Of a stretch of DNA of 42,350 bases, positions 32,899 to 40,932 are shown piece by piece. Position 1 is the first letter of the stretch. Every line of letters starts with the position of its first letter. The position numbers were made by a program, and so were the translations under genes. The stretch is from an uncultured Armatimonadota bacterium (lineage in GTDB: Bacteria; Armatimonadota; Fimbriimonadia; Fimbriimonadales; Fimbriimonadaceae): contig CAIUHP010000044.1 in assembly GCA_903899015.1 (NCBI GenBank), forward strand, positions 1 through 42,350, given 5' to 3'. The notes beneath the pieces were generated by a model that was given only the letters and a program-made list of their open reading frames with translations, made no database searches and had not been told where the DNA came from.

Positions 32899-35423
32899 GA
32901 CTTGAGATTCCAGAATTTGCGATGGTGACCATCATCGGGACAAGTGGCTCGGGAAAGTCCACTTTTTGCCGCAAGCATTTCCTTCCGACCGAAGTTCTCA
33001 GCAGCGACACCTATCGTGGTTACGTCTGTGATGATGAAGACAGCCTCGATGTCTCGGACCATGCGTTTGAGGCACTCCACTTCATGCTTTCAAAGCGTCT
33101 CGAACTGGGCCGATTGACAGTAGTCGACGCGACGAACGTCCAGAAAGAATCCCGGGCTCCGCTTCTCAAGATTGCTCAAAAGTGGCATGCGTTAAGGATC
33201 GCCATTGTGCTCGACATTCCGCAGCAAGTCTGCATGGATCGTAATGCGTTAAGGCCCAACAGGCAGTTCGGCCCGCACGTCGTCCGGAATCAGCGGAACA
33301 ACCTTCGCGAGTCATTCAGGCTGTTTCGATCCGAGCGTTGGAACAAAATCTATGTCCTCAAACCGGAGGATATTGACTCAGTTGAGATCGTTCGCAGCAG
33401 GCTTTGGAGCCGTCGGCCCGAAGAACATGGTCCGTTCGATATCATCGGCGACATCCATGGTTGCTTGCAGGAACTTCACCAACTGCTTGCGGAGCTAGGT
33501 TGGTCGTTGGAACCAGAAATCAGTCATCCCGAGGGACGAAAGCTCGTGTTGCTGGGCGACTTAGTCGATCGGGGTCCCGATCCAGTTGGCGTTCTGAAGC
33601 TCGCAATGGATGCGGTGCGTCGCGGCGTCGCAATTTGGACGCCTGGGAATCACGACATGAAGCTTGCCCGAGCGTTGGGTGGGAAGAACGTCACCTTGAA
33701 CCATGGACTTGCTGAGACCATGGCTGCGATGAATGAGCAATCGGCCGAGTTCCGAACCGAAGTACAACAATTCATTACCGACCTCGTGAGCCACGCGGTT
33801 CTCGATGATGGCAAGTTGTGTGTGGCGCACGCAGGTATGCGTGAAGAGATGCAAGGTCGCGGTTCGTCAGCGGTGCGCGATTTTGCCCTTTACGGGGAAA
33901 CAACTGGCGAGATCGATGAGTTTGGACTCCCGGTTCGGTACCCATGGGCCAATCAATATCGCGGTAAGGCGATGGTGGTTTACGGCCACACCCCCGTTCC
34001 GCGAGCCGAGTGGGTCAATAATACAATCGACATCGATACTGGCTGCTGCTTTGGAGGTTCACTCACCGCCCTTCGCTATCCCGAGCGAGAGCTTGTGAGC
34101 GTGCCTGCTCAACGCACCTATGCCGAGCCGGCCCGACGGATTCATGCTGAAATGCCCACCTTTACAGGGCAGCAAGAAATCGACACCCTTCTCGACCTGT
34201 CGGACGTGACCGGTCGCCGATCCATCGAGACTAAAATGGTGGGTCGGATCACCATTCAGGAAGGCAATGCGATTGCCGCTCTCGAAGTCATGTCGCGCTT
34301 CGCTGCCGATCCGCGCTGGCTCATTTACTTGCCTCCAACGATGTCCCCCTGTCAGAGTTCGGAGCGAGACGGATACTTGGAATATCCCACCGAAGCTCTG
34401 AGCTATTTCGCTTCGCAAGGTGTGGAGCAGGTGGTCTGCGAAGAAAAACACATGGGCTCGCGTGCGGTTGCCGTTGTCTGCAAAAATCCAGATGCGGCAA
34501 GGGACCGATTTGGAGTCGAGGGTGACAGTTCAGGTGTGATCGTTACTCGAACCGGCCGACAGTTCTTCGACGACCCCGACATAGAACGAGCCCTGCTCGA
34601 CCGTTTACTAAACGCATCCGGATTCCTATTTGAGGAACTGAAGTCAGATTGGATTCTTCTAGATCTTGAGTTGATGCCATGGTCGGCCAAAGCAGTCAGT
34701 TTGCTCAAAGAGCAATACGCTCCCGTTGCCTCTTCCGCCTTAGCGTCGGCGTGTGTTTGGTCCGAAGTGCTTCAGGGTGCTCAGGCTCGAGGCGTGACCG
34801 GCGCCGAATCTTTGATTCTCGCGGGTCACGGTCGTATCGAGTCTTCGGAACGGTTTGCGCAAGTCTATCGGCGCTATTGTTGGCAGGTGAACTCCATCGA
34901 GGATTACAAGCTAGCTCCATTCCATCTGCTCGCTTCCGAAGGACATGTTCATACGGATAAAGACCATCAATGGCACATGGAAACGCTTGGACGTCTGTGC
35001 GATGCCGATCCAACGATCCTGGTTCGCACTCCTTACCGAATTGTGAACTTGAACTCCGAACAAGAAGTCCTCGAAGCTTGCGCCTGGTGGGAGTCGCTGG
35101 TCGGAAAGGGTGGCGAAGGCATGGTCGTTAAACCATTCTCCTTCATCGCCCATCATGAAAATAAGCTCGTTCAACCCGCCGTTAAATGCCGTGGCCCCGA
35201 ATACCTACGGCTCATCTACGGCCCCGACTATCTGCGCCCAGAGAATCTCAATCGACTGCGATCACGTGGTCTCAACCGAAAGCGCATGTTAGCCCACCGG
35301 GAGTTCGCGCTTGGTGTCGAAGCGATGGAGCGGTTTGTCCGATACGAGCCTCTTCGCCGTGTCCACGAATGCGTGTTCGGAGTGCTCGCACTAGAAAGCG
35401 AACCCGTGGATCCACGCCTGTAA
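32895..35423 (+). CDS. pnkp: Pnkp: polynucleotide kinase-phosphatase-ligase
   Basis: Pnkp heals and seals broken RNA. Its kinase phosphorylates the 5'-OH, the phosphatase removes the 2',3'-cyclic phosphate or 3'-phosphate, and the adenylyltransferase domain starts ligation together with Hen1. The 842 residues hold the kinase P-loop GTSGSGKST at 15-23, the metallophosphatase motifs GDIHG (185-189), GDLVDRG (221-227), GNHD (251-254), CVAHAGM and VYGHTP, and the ligase domain starting near residue 470, with the nucleotidyl Lys518 in EEKHMGSRAV. The C-terminal part contains GEGMVVKP (ligase motif V type) and EYLRLIYG. All catalytic motifs are intact. It is coupled to hen1 by the four-base overlap. 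Confidence 0.96.
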   Translation: MRLEIPEFAMVTIIGTSGSGKSTFCRKHFLPTEVLSSDTYRGYVCDDEDSLDVSDHAFEALHFMLSKRLELGRLTVVDATNVQKESRAPLLKIAQKWHALRIAIVLDIPQQVCMDRNALRPNRQFGPHVVRNQRNNLRESFRLFRSERWNKIYVLKPEDIDSVEIVRSRLWSRRPEEHGPFDIIGDIHGCLQELHQLLAELGWSLEPEISHPEGRKLVLLGDLVDRGPDPVGVLKLAMDAVRRGVAIWTPGNHDMKLARALGGKNVTLNHGLAETMAAMNEQSAEFRTEVQQFITDLVSHAVLDDGKLCVAHAGMREEMQGRGSSAVRDFALYGETTGEIDEFGLPVRYPWANQYRGKAMVVYGHTPVPRAEWVNNTIDIDTGCCFGGSLTALRYPERELVSVPAQRTYAEPARRIHAEMPTFTGQQEIDTLLDLSDVTGRRSIETKMVGRITIQEGNAIAALEVMSRFAADPRWLIYLPPTMSPCQSSERDGYLEYPTEALSYFASQGVEQVVCEEKHMGSRAVAVVCKNPDAARDRFGVEGDSSGVIVTRTGRQFFDDPDIERALLDRLLNASGFLFEELKSDWILLDLELMPWSAKAVSLLKEQYAPVASSALASACVWSEVLQGAQARGVTGAESLILAGHGRIESSERFAQVYRRYCWQVNSIEDYKLAPFHLLASEGHVHTDKDHQWHMETLGRLCDADPTILVRTPYRIVNLNSEQEVLEACAWWESLVGKGGEGMVVKPFSFIAHHENKLVQPAVKCRGPEYLRLIYGPDYLRPENLNRLRSRGLNRKRMLAHREFALGVEAMERFVRYEPLRRVHECVFGVLALESEPVDPRL

Positions 35424-35438
35424 AGGGGCCATACCGAT

Positions 35439-37511
35439 TTACTGACTACTGAGCTTGGCGTTTCGCCAGGCTTCAGGGCCATCGATGAAGCCGGCAGCGG
35501 TAACGCCGCCGAGTCCCTTCGTCGCTACTGAGCCATCGAACAAGATCCATTGCGGATATCGCCGATAGCTATCGTACGGATTGTAATAGTAGGCGAGCCG
35601 GGACGCGACGGCATTGATCCCGCCGATTGCGGACCAGATTTGATTGCCACATCGCCCCTGAATCATCCAGGACGATAACTGATAACCTCGGCTCGTTGCG
35701 CGATTCAATAATTTTCCTGCCGTGGGATGAAGTTTCCATAGCCGGTTCGATTTGGGTGTGCCAAACATCACGATATTTCTTCCCGCGATTTCCCGATTCG
35801 TTACGGTATCGGGGACCACTTGGCAGTCGACCATGAAGCTCTCTCGCGCGATCGCAGCTTCTCTCCGTGCTCGGTCGAAGGAATCTTGATTTTCTTCGGG
35901 AGATCCTGCCGTACTGTAAACTGCCACGCTCCGTCTCCCCATGCACTCAGCCCAAAATGGAGTCACCGGCTTTCCTCCCCAAAGATTTCCGGTTCCGCGA
36001 TGGCTCGACCGAAGGAGACCTTGAAGGAGTGGCGGAAAATCATACTGGTTCCCCTCGCCATTTGGCAAACTCCAAAAGTGGTTTGCGTGCCTTTGAACGA
36101 ACATTTCCACTTTGGTACCGCGAGCTTCAAGCGCGTTCAAGATGCGAAACGACTCGGAAATGGGTACCGATTGGTCGGCGTCACCGTGCATCATCCACAC
36201 GTTCTTTGTAGCCGCAATATCATCAAGTCGTCCTTCAAGATCAGTTTCAGACATCGCCTTTCGGAAAATCTTAGCGATAGGGTCGGCTGTTATGACTTCG
36301 GGATAGGTGTCCGAGATATAAGTGAAATTGGAGAGCCAAGCCGCGCTTAGCCCAATGCCAGCAAATGCTTTCGGATTGATGGACGACATCACATATACGG
36401 CATGCCCGCCCATCGAATGCCCCAGTAAGTACATGCGACTTCTATCGGCTTGCAGACGTTTTGCGGCGACATCGAGTGTCTCCAAGGCATCACGCCGCCC
36501 CAAACCGTCCCAGTTTGACGTTCTAAAATCGGGAGAAACCACGTGGCACTCGCGCCGCGCATGAATCATTGAAAGCTGGGATTCACTGGTACGACCACCT
36601 CCATAGGTGAACAGAACAATGGGCTGATTGTTTGAAGGTTGGAGCGATTCAAGAATGGAATAGCCTCGCACCATGCCGTCGAACCGACTCACGTAGGTGC
36701 ACCGTCGAACAACTCCTCGATCTGCGACCAAAAACTTTAAATCGCAAGGATCGATACCTTTGCCCCAAAGCTTGAGATGATGATTTCCTGGCTTTAGGTG
36801 GCTAGACACCATAAAATCAAATCGAACAATCCGGCTGTCCATGGCAGGCACTAGCTCCGTCAAATGAGACGTCACGGGACCGTTATCGACTTGTGTTTGG
36901 ATTGAAGCGCGGGTTGCGACGTCGCCAGCATTAACTGCAACGATGCTCGCGACAAATGGGCCCTGCTCTCCCAATTTCGCATCGGGAGCCACAATCGTAT
37001 CCATCAAAAATGAAATCGGAGCCTTGATCGAAAGAAGCTGGAAATTAGCTGATCCCGCGGCAATGAATTGATTGGTTCCCTTCTTTAACGCAACGGGAAC
37101 TAACTGTCGGACGCCCCAGCCGTTTATGTGTCCGGTCTCCAAATGTCCATTGATCAAAAATCGGGAAGCAAACGTGAAGATGAGCGCCTTTCTGGCAACC
37201 GGTTCAACCCACTCCACACCCAAACCGGCACTCCCCGACTTTGAAATCAGTGCTCCTCCGTCTCCTAACCGGACCGCATCGTCACCAGATTGGACCTCGC
37301 GCCACTTCACCGAACCGACCCATCCTTCCGACGGCACCGACCGAATATTGCTATGGATTGCCGCAATCTGAAAGTTCGAGATACGGAAATATGAGCTACC
37401 GGATGGCGCGGGGCTCGGACACACAAAGGACCTCGTAAAGCGCAGCGTATTGCCAGAGTCACCATAATGAGGCAGCGTCACAACCAGGAAAACCAGAGGA
37501 ATCAGAAGCAT
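35439..37511 (-). CDS. secreted alpha/beta hydrolase (esterase/peptidase-like)
   Basis: From ATG 37511 the product has 690 residues. A longer frame to 37643 would overlap the divergent regulator and is less likely. The leader MLLIPLVFLVVTLPHYGDSG is a signal peptide. The N-terminal 280 residues are beta-rich. The alpha/beta hydrolase core holds GHSMGG with Ser366, HGDADQSVP with Asp446 and RHANHFW with His478, a complete triad of the prolyl-oligopeptidase/feruloyl-esterase kind. A C-terminal domain of about 200 residues (GRNIVMFGTPKSNRLW, AYYYNPY) is unfamiliar. The substrate is unknown. No strong ribosome-binding site precedes the ATG. A palindrome sits immediately upstream. Confidence 0.8.
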   Translation of the reverse strand: MLLIPLVFLVVTLPHYGDSGNTLRFTRSFVCPSPAPSGSSYFRISNFQIAAIHSNIRSVPSEGWVGSVKWREVQSGDDAVRLGDGGALISKSGSAGLGVEWVEPVARKALIFTFASRFLINGHLETGHINGWGVRQLVPVALKKGTNQFIAAGSANFQLLSIKAPISFLMDTIVAPDAKLGEQGPFVASIVAVNAGDVATRASIQTQVDNGPVTSHLTELVPAMDSRIVRFDFMVSSHLKPGNHHLKLWGKGIDPCDLKFLVADRGVVRRCTYVSRFDGMVRGYSILESLQPSNNQPIVLFTYGGGRTSESQLSMIHARRECHVVSPDFRTSNWDGLGRRDALETLDVAAKRLQADRSRMYLLGHSMGGHAVYVMSSINPKAFAGIGLSAAWLSNFTYISDTYPEVITADPIAKIFRKAMSETDLEGRLDDIAATKNVWMMHGDADQSVPISESFRILNALEARGTKVEMFVQRHANHFWSLPNGEGNQYDFPPLLQGLLRSSHRGTGNLWGGKPVTPFWAECMGRRSVAVYSTAGSPEENQDSFDRARREAAIARESFMVDCQVVPDTVTNREIAGRNIVMFGTPKSNRLWKLHPTAGKLLNRATSRGYQLSSWMIQGRCGNQIWSAIGGINAVASRLAYYYNPYDSYRRYPQWILFDGSVATKGLGGVTAAGFIDGPEAWRNAKLSSQ

Positions 37512-37512
37512 A

Positions 37513-37527
37513 TTGGTACTGTACCAA
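37513..37527. promoter_or_regulatory. 15-bp palindrome between the divergent hydrolase and XRE-cupin regulator
   Basis: TTGGTAC-T-GTACCAA (37513-37527) is a perfect 7-bp inverted repeat around one base. It lies directly upstream of the hydrolase ATG and 40 bases before the regulator ATG. This is the size and symmetry expected for a dimeric HTH regulator operator. It may bind the adjacent regulator, which is inference. Confidence 0.5.
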
Positions 37528-37567
37528 ATTTTACTCTTCCCGGTTCCGAGTGCTGGGAGTTCTCGCA

Positions 37568-38233
37568 ATGGGCTCTGGGTATTCTGGTGCCTTGAACGGT
37601 TCAGGATCATGGTCGGAAAATGTTCGCCAACTTGCTGGAGCACGCCTTCGCCGCACTCGAATTCAGCAGAGCCTTTCCGTTAGAACGGTGGCTGAAAAAG
37701 CGAATCTGAGCAAAACGACCGTTGTGGCGGTAGAAGCGGGCCGGGCGATTCGAGTGGGCTCTTATCTCAAGGTTGCGGAACTCCTTGGACTCCACCTGGA
37801 CGTTCTACTTAGAGAGGCCGCGCCCAACGATTCTCCCTTCGCAGTCCACCGGCGAGAGGATGATGAGTGGTTTGATCTCAGCCACTTTGGCGACGGTCCG
37901 CTACCCCAGGACGCGCAACACGATCAAGAAGAGCGCAACCGACTCGCACTTGAAGGCAAGTCCCCCTTAAATATCCTCAGAAGTCGACTCGACGGTGGTC
38001 GCATCAAACCGACGATTATCGAAGTTTCTGGTCCGAGTGAACGACGCATCCATCCCGGAGAGGAGCATCTGTTTGTCCTATCTGGATCGGCCTCTATTTC
38101 GGTCGGAGGACATGTCGTGGAACTTGAGGAGGGAGAGAGCATTACCTTTTGGAGTTCGGAACCCCATTCCTATGCACCCAAGCAAGGGTCCAAGCTACCT
38201 ACTCGACTTTTGTCGGTTCGCATTGACTCTTAA
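37568..38233 (+). CDS. XRE-family transcriptional regulator with cupin sensor domain
   Basis: The ATG at 37568 is preceded by GGAG at a good distance, better than the GTG at 37550. The 221-residue product has an XRE helix-turn-helix at about residues 24-75 (LRRTRIQQSLSVRTVAEKANLSKTTVVAVEAGRAIRVGSYLKVAELLGL). A C-terminal cupin at about 150-215 contains RRIHPGEEHLFVLSGSASISVGGHVVELEEGESITFWSSEPHSY. This HTH plus cupin layout is found in regulators of the MerR/PuuR/SutR-like group, in which the cupin binds a small ligand. It probably regulates itself and the divergent hydrolase gene. The ligand is not known. Confidence 0.9.
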   Translation: MGSGYSGALNGSGSWSENVRQLAGARLRRTRIQQSLSVRTVAEKANLSKTTVVAVEAGRAIRVGSYLKVAELLGLHLDVLLREAAPNDSPFAVHRREDDEWFDLSHFGDGPLPQDAQHDQEERNRLALEGKSPLNILRSRLDGGRIKPTIIEVSGPSERRIHPGEEHLFVLSGSASISVGGHVVELEEGESITFWSSEPHSYAPKQGSKLPTRLLSVRIDS

Positions 38234-38366
38234 CTGGAACGGTGCCACTAGTGATTTGAAGGTTCGGTGGTAGTAGGACTTTTGAAGTTCGTGCCGTGAA
38301 AAAGAGTCACAATCACAAGTCGGCCCCAGGTTCAGGTCAAGTTTTCTGATCGCTTGTTGAAAGGAC

Positions 38367-38495
38367 ATGCCAATCGAACTACCCTTAAAAAATCCTAAGG
38401 ACATTACGAGAGCATTGGGAAAGATACTAAGAATTAGGGTTTGCTTAAGCAACCTAAACAATCCTCCGGAGGCGCAGTCATCTCAGAAAATCTAA
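38367..38495 (+). CDS. possible short upstream open frame before the response regulator
   Basis: A 42-codon frame runs from ATG at 38367 to TAA at 38493-38495. The ATG has AAGGA close before it. The product (PIELPLKNPKDITRALGK and onward) looks like nothing known. The stop lies inside the first codons of the response regulator, as for translational coupling. This could simply be chance. No conserved features support it as a protein. Confidence 0.2.
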   Translation: MPIELPLKNPKDITRALGKILRIRVCLSNLNNPPEAQSSQKI

Positions 38496-39169
38496 AAGTC
38501 ATGCTTGTTGAAGACGAACAGGCGGTTCTCGATTTCCTTACCCAAGCATTGAGTGAAGTTGGCTACACAACCTCGCGGTTTACAAGCGGTCAAGCTGCGA
38601 TAGGAGCATTTGCGCAAGAAGATCCTCAATTGGTTGTGCTGGACGTGATGTTGCCCGACGTTGACGGATTTCAGGTTCTGAGAGAAATTCGAACGCAATC
38701 GAAGGTTCCGGTGCTGATGTTGACCGCCCGTACCAGCCTGGAAGATCGCGTGACCGGATTGGATGCAGGTGCAGACGACTACCTGCCCAAACCCTTCATG
38801 CTGGAAGAGTTTCTCGCTCGAGTTCGAGCCCTACTTCGCCGGACCCAGCAAGATAACACTCGACTTCAATACAACGACCTCGTTGTCGACACGATTACGC
38901 GTAAGGTCACGCGTGGCACTCGTCCCATTTATCTCTCGGCAACCGAATTTGCCTTGCTTGAAATTCTTATCCGAAGCATCGAGACGCCAGTTTCAAAACA
39001 AACTATTCTTGAAAAAGTTTGGGACGACAGTGGTTATCGTGACCCAAATGTCGTCGAAGTATATGTAAGCTACCTACGCCACAAGCTAGAACGCAGTGGC
39101 ATGACCCGACTGATTTATACCGTTCGAGGTCAAGGGTACATGCTAGGAAAACCTCGGGATGAGGATTAG
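38441..39169 (+). CDS. OmpR-family two-component response regulator
   Basis: The 242-residue frame from TTG 38441 encodes a receiver domain with phospho-acceptor Asp68 in VVLDVMLPDVDG and Lys in YLPKPF. A winged-helix DNA-binding domain follows (LSATEFALLEILIRSIETPVSKQTILEKVWDDSG, then VVEVYVSYLRHKLERSGM and TVRGQGYML). The start is unclear. The perfect GGAGG at 38468-38472 lies seven bases before an in-frame ATC at 38480, which would give SENLKVMLVEDE. The ATG at 38501 would cut into the first beta strand. The end overlaps the histidine kinase start by 11 bases, so they form an operon. Confidence 0.9.
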   Translation: MLKQPKQSSGGAVISENLKVMLVEDEQAVLDFLTQALSEVGYTTSRFTSGQAAIGAFAQEDPQLVVLDVMLPDVDGFQVLREIRTQSKVPVLMLTARTSLEDRVTGLDAGADDYLPKPFMLEEFLARVRALLRRTQQDNTRLQYNDLVVDTITRKVTRGTRPIYLSATEFALLEILIRSIETPVSKQTILEKVWDDSGYRDPNVVEVYVSYLRHKLERSGMTRLIYTVRGQGYMLGKPRDED

Positions 39170-40520
39170 CCATCGTGGGCGATTAACATTAACAACGTCT
39201 GTCGTATCGGGAACGATATTGGCGGGTCTCTTTGCGATCTCCTTCTTGATCTTTCGCAGGGAGGAGATCAACCGGGCCCACGATATTTTGCGTCCCGCTG
39301 TTTTGCAAATTGAACAGGACGCCGTCACCCAAGACACGATAACCCCCGACCTTGGATTGGTTGTTGAGGCTAACCCTCAGCTGAGCTTCGGCACTTTTGA
39401 CCTGCGTGGCCAACTCTTAGCCAGTTCGGGAGCACTCTCGCTGGAACCGACCTTCAAATGGGCTGCTTCAATGGTTGGCAAACCCACCAACAAGAGTGGA
39501 GTGGAGTGGGGCACCATCGACATAGGGAACATGACGGTCGTTGCGGGCAGCAAAAGCACCAGCAAGGGCCTTATTGTAGGCGTCCTCCCTTGGGAAGAGC
39601 GCGAACGCACAATGGCGCAGGCCGCGATTGCATTGGTCTTGCTCTGGTTCCCTCTCGTCGGTCTGATCGGCGCGATTACCTGGATCGCATCAGCGAAAAC
39701 CTTTAAGCCTCTTACCGCCCTCGCCGAACAAGCAGAGCTCTTCAGTGAGTCAGATCTCACTCGGCGACTAACCGTTGACTCCCACGACGAATACGCAACG
39801 TTTGCTGCCCGACTCAACAACTTCCTCGACCGTTTAGAAGATTCGGTTCAAAGACAGAAGCAGTTCGTAGAAGATGCCGCTCACGAACTACGAACCCCGC
39901 TCACTATTCTGAGAGGTCGAATCGAAACGAGCTTAATGATCGATCGATCCAGCGAAGAATATAGAAATGCGCTTTTACTTGTTTTGAGAGAAACCGAGCG
40001 CATGTCTCGGTTGGTCGAAGCCATGCTCCAGTCCGCGCTGCCGGTCCAAGATTTATCGATTCCAGTTGACGTCGAAGCGGCGCTTGAGAAAGTTGAGGCA
40101 AGGTGGCTGGATCGTTTTGTCGAGTCGAACGTCCATTTAGAACTTGAAACCGAACCAGCGGAAACACTTGCGCTTGAAGAAGAAGTGGACTGCGTCATCG
40201 ATAACTTAGTCTCGAATGCCTTGCGGTCGAGTCCCAATGGCTCCACTTGCACCCTCAAAGTGGAGCACGACGGTGGGTTTGTTTTGGTGACGGTGACCGA
40301 TGAAGGTCAAGGTGTACCGGTTGAAAAGCGAGAGGCGATTTTTGAGCGCTTCACGCGATTAGAAAAGAGCCGAAACCGGTCACTCGGAGGATTCGGGGTA
40401 GGGCTGGCGGTTTCAAAACGCCTCGTAGAAGGACGTGGAGGCACGATTCGAGTGACAGACGGCCCCACCGGTGGAGCTCGTTTCGAGGTCCGTTGGCCCA
40501 ACACCCCTACTAAGGGGTGA
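39159..40520 (+). CDS. sensor histidine kinase
   Basis: The 453-residue inner-membrane kinase is the partner of the OmpR-type regulator. Its ATG lies within the last codons of that gene. It has a first transmembrane segment (VVSGTILAGLFAISFLIF, about 15-32), a sensor region of about 120 residues, and a second segment (AAIALVLLWFPLVGLIGAITWIA, about 155-177). A HAMP-like helix pair follows, then the HisKA motif VEDAAHELRTPLTILRGRIE with His242. The ATPase domain has DNLVSNALRSS, VTDEGQGVP and GGFGVGLAVSKRLVEGRGG. The sensed signal is unknown; the sensor region has no recognisable ligand domain. Confidence 0.93.
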   Translation: MRISHRGRLTLTTSVVSGTILAGLFAISFLIFRREEINRAHDILRPAVLQIEQDAVTQDTITPDLGLVVEANPQLSFGTFDLRGQLLASSGALSLEPTFKWAASMVGKPTNKSGVEWGTIDIGNMTVVAGSKSTSKGLIVGVLPWEERERTMAQAAIALVLLWFPLVGLIGAITWIASAKTFKPLTALAEQAELFSESDLTRRLTVDSHDEYATFAARLNNFLDRLEDSVQRQKQFVEDAAHELRTPLTILRGRIETSLMIDRSSEEYRNALLLVLRETERMSRLVEAMLQSALPVQDLSIPVDVEAALEKVEARWLDRFVESNVHLELETEPAETLALEEEVDCVIDNLVSNALRSSPNGSTCTLKVEHDGGFVLVTVTDEGQGVPVEKREAIFERFTRLEKSRNRSLGGFGVGLAVSKRLVEGRGGTIRVTDGPTGGARFEVRWPNTPTKG

Positions 40521-40582
40521 AATGGGGGCGGATTATTTTCGCAAAAATACACGCCATTAAAGCGTCGGGACCCGGTTAAACT

Positions 40583-40604
40583 ATAGTAGACATTTTTCTA
40601 CTAT
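40583..40604. promoter_or_regulatory. inverted repeat enclosing the start codon of the next gene
   Basis: ATAGTAGA (40583-40590) and TCTACTAT (40597-40604) pair over eight bases with a six-base loop. The right arm contains the first two bases of the ATG at 40603. The left arm also overlaps a TATAGT (-10-like) element at 40582-40587. It could be an operator over the promoter or a hairpin hiding the start codon. Confidence 0.45.
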
Positions 40605-40932
40605 GGAACGCCTCGATATTGCCCTTCCCTATCACAATGCTTTGCTCGTTCTGCACCAGAAAGGACAGTTTTATGTCCGACTCCTGATGGTCCTGAATGA
40701 CAAGAGAACATTCGTTACGCCCAAGCTTGAAATCGCCGAATCGGACCTTCGGCGATTGATGAATGTGAAGTACATTGAGGTCAACCTCGGTGAACTGAGA
40801 TTGTCTTCTGAACCTACCCACCTAACGGTTCACTGGCAGGTCTATCATATGCCGGCCGACAACACGATCTGGAAACCGTTGCTACGAAAGTTCTTTACCG
40901 AGATCAACCAAAACGAAGGAAGTGAAGCTTGA
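40603..40932 (+). CDS. small protein of unknown function
   Basis: The product has 109 residues and no recognisable family. It is mixed alpha/beta (MERLDIALPYHNALLVLHQ, then FYVRLLMVLNDKR, a helical DLRRLMNVKYIEVNLGEL and a final HMPADNTIWKPLLRKFF) with no signal peptide or membrane segment, so it is probably cytoplasmic. No ribosome-binding site precedes the ATG. If the TATAGT at 40582 is the -10 element, the mRNA would have a leader of only about ten bases. The stop codon abuts the stop of the next gene, which is on the other strand. Confidence 0.65.
   Translation: MERLDIALPYHNALLVLHQKGQFYVRLLMVLNDKRTFVTPKLEIAESDLRRLMNVKYIEVNLGELRLSSEPTHLTVHWQVYHMPADNTIWKPLLRKFFTEINQNEGSEA

Noticed and set aside
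35220-37643. Longer start for the hydrolase at 37643
   Set aside because: It would overlap the start of the divergent regulator and place the signal peptide 44 residues into the protein.
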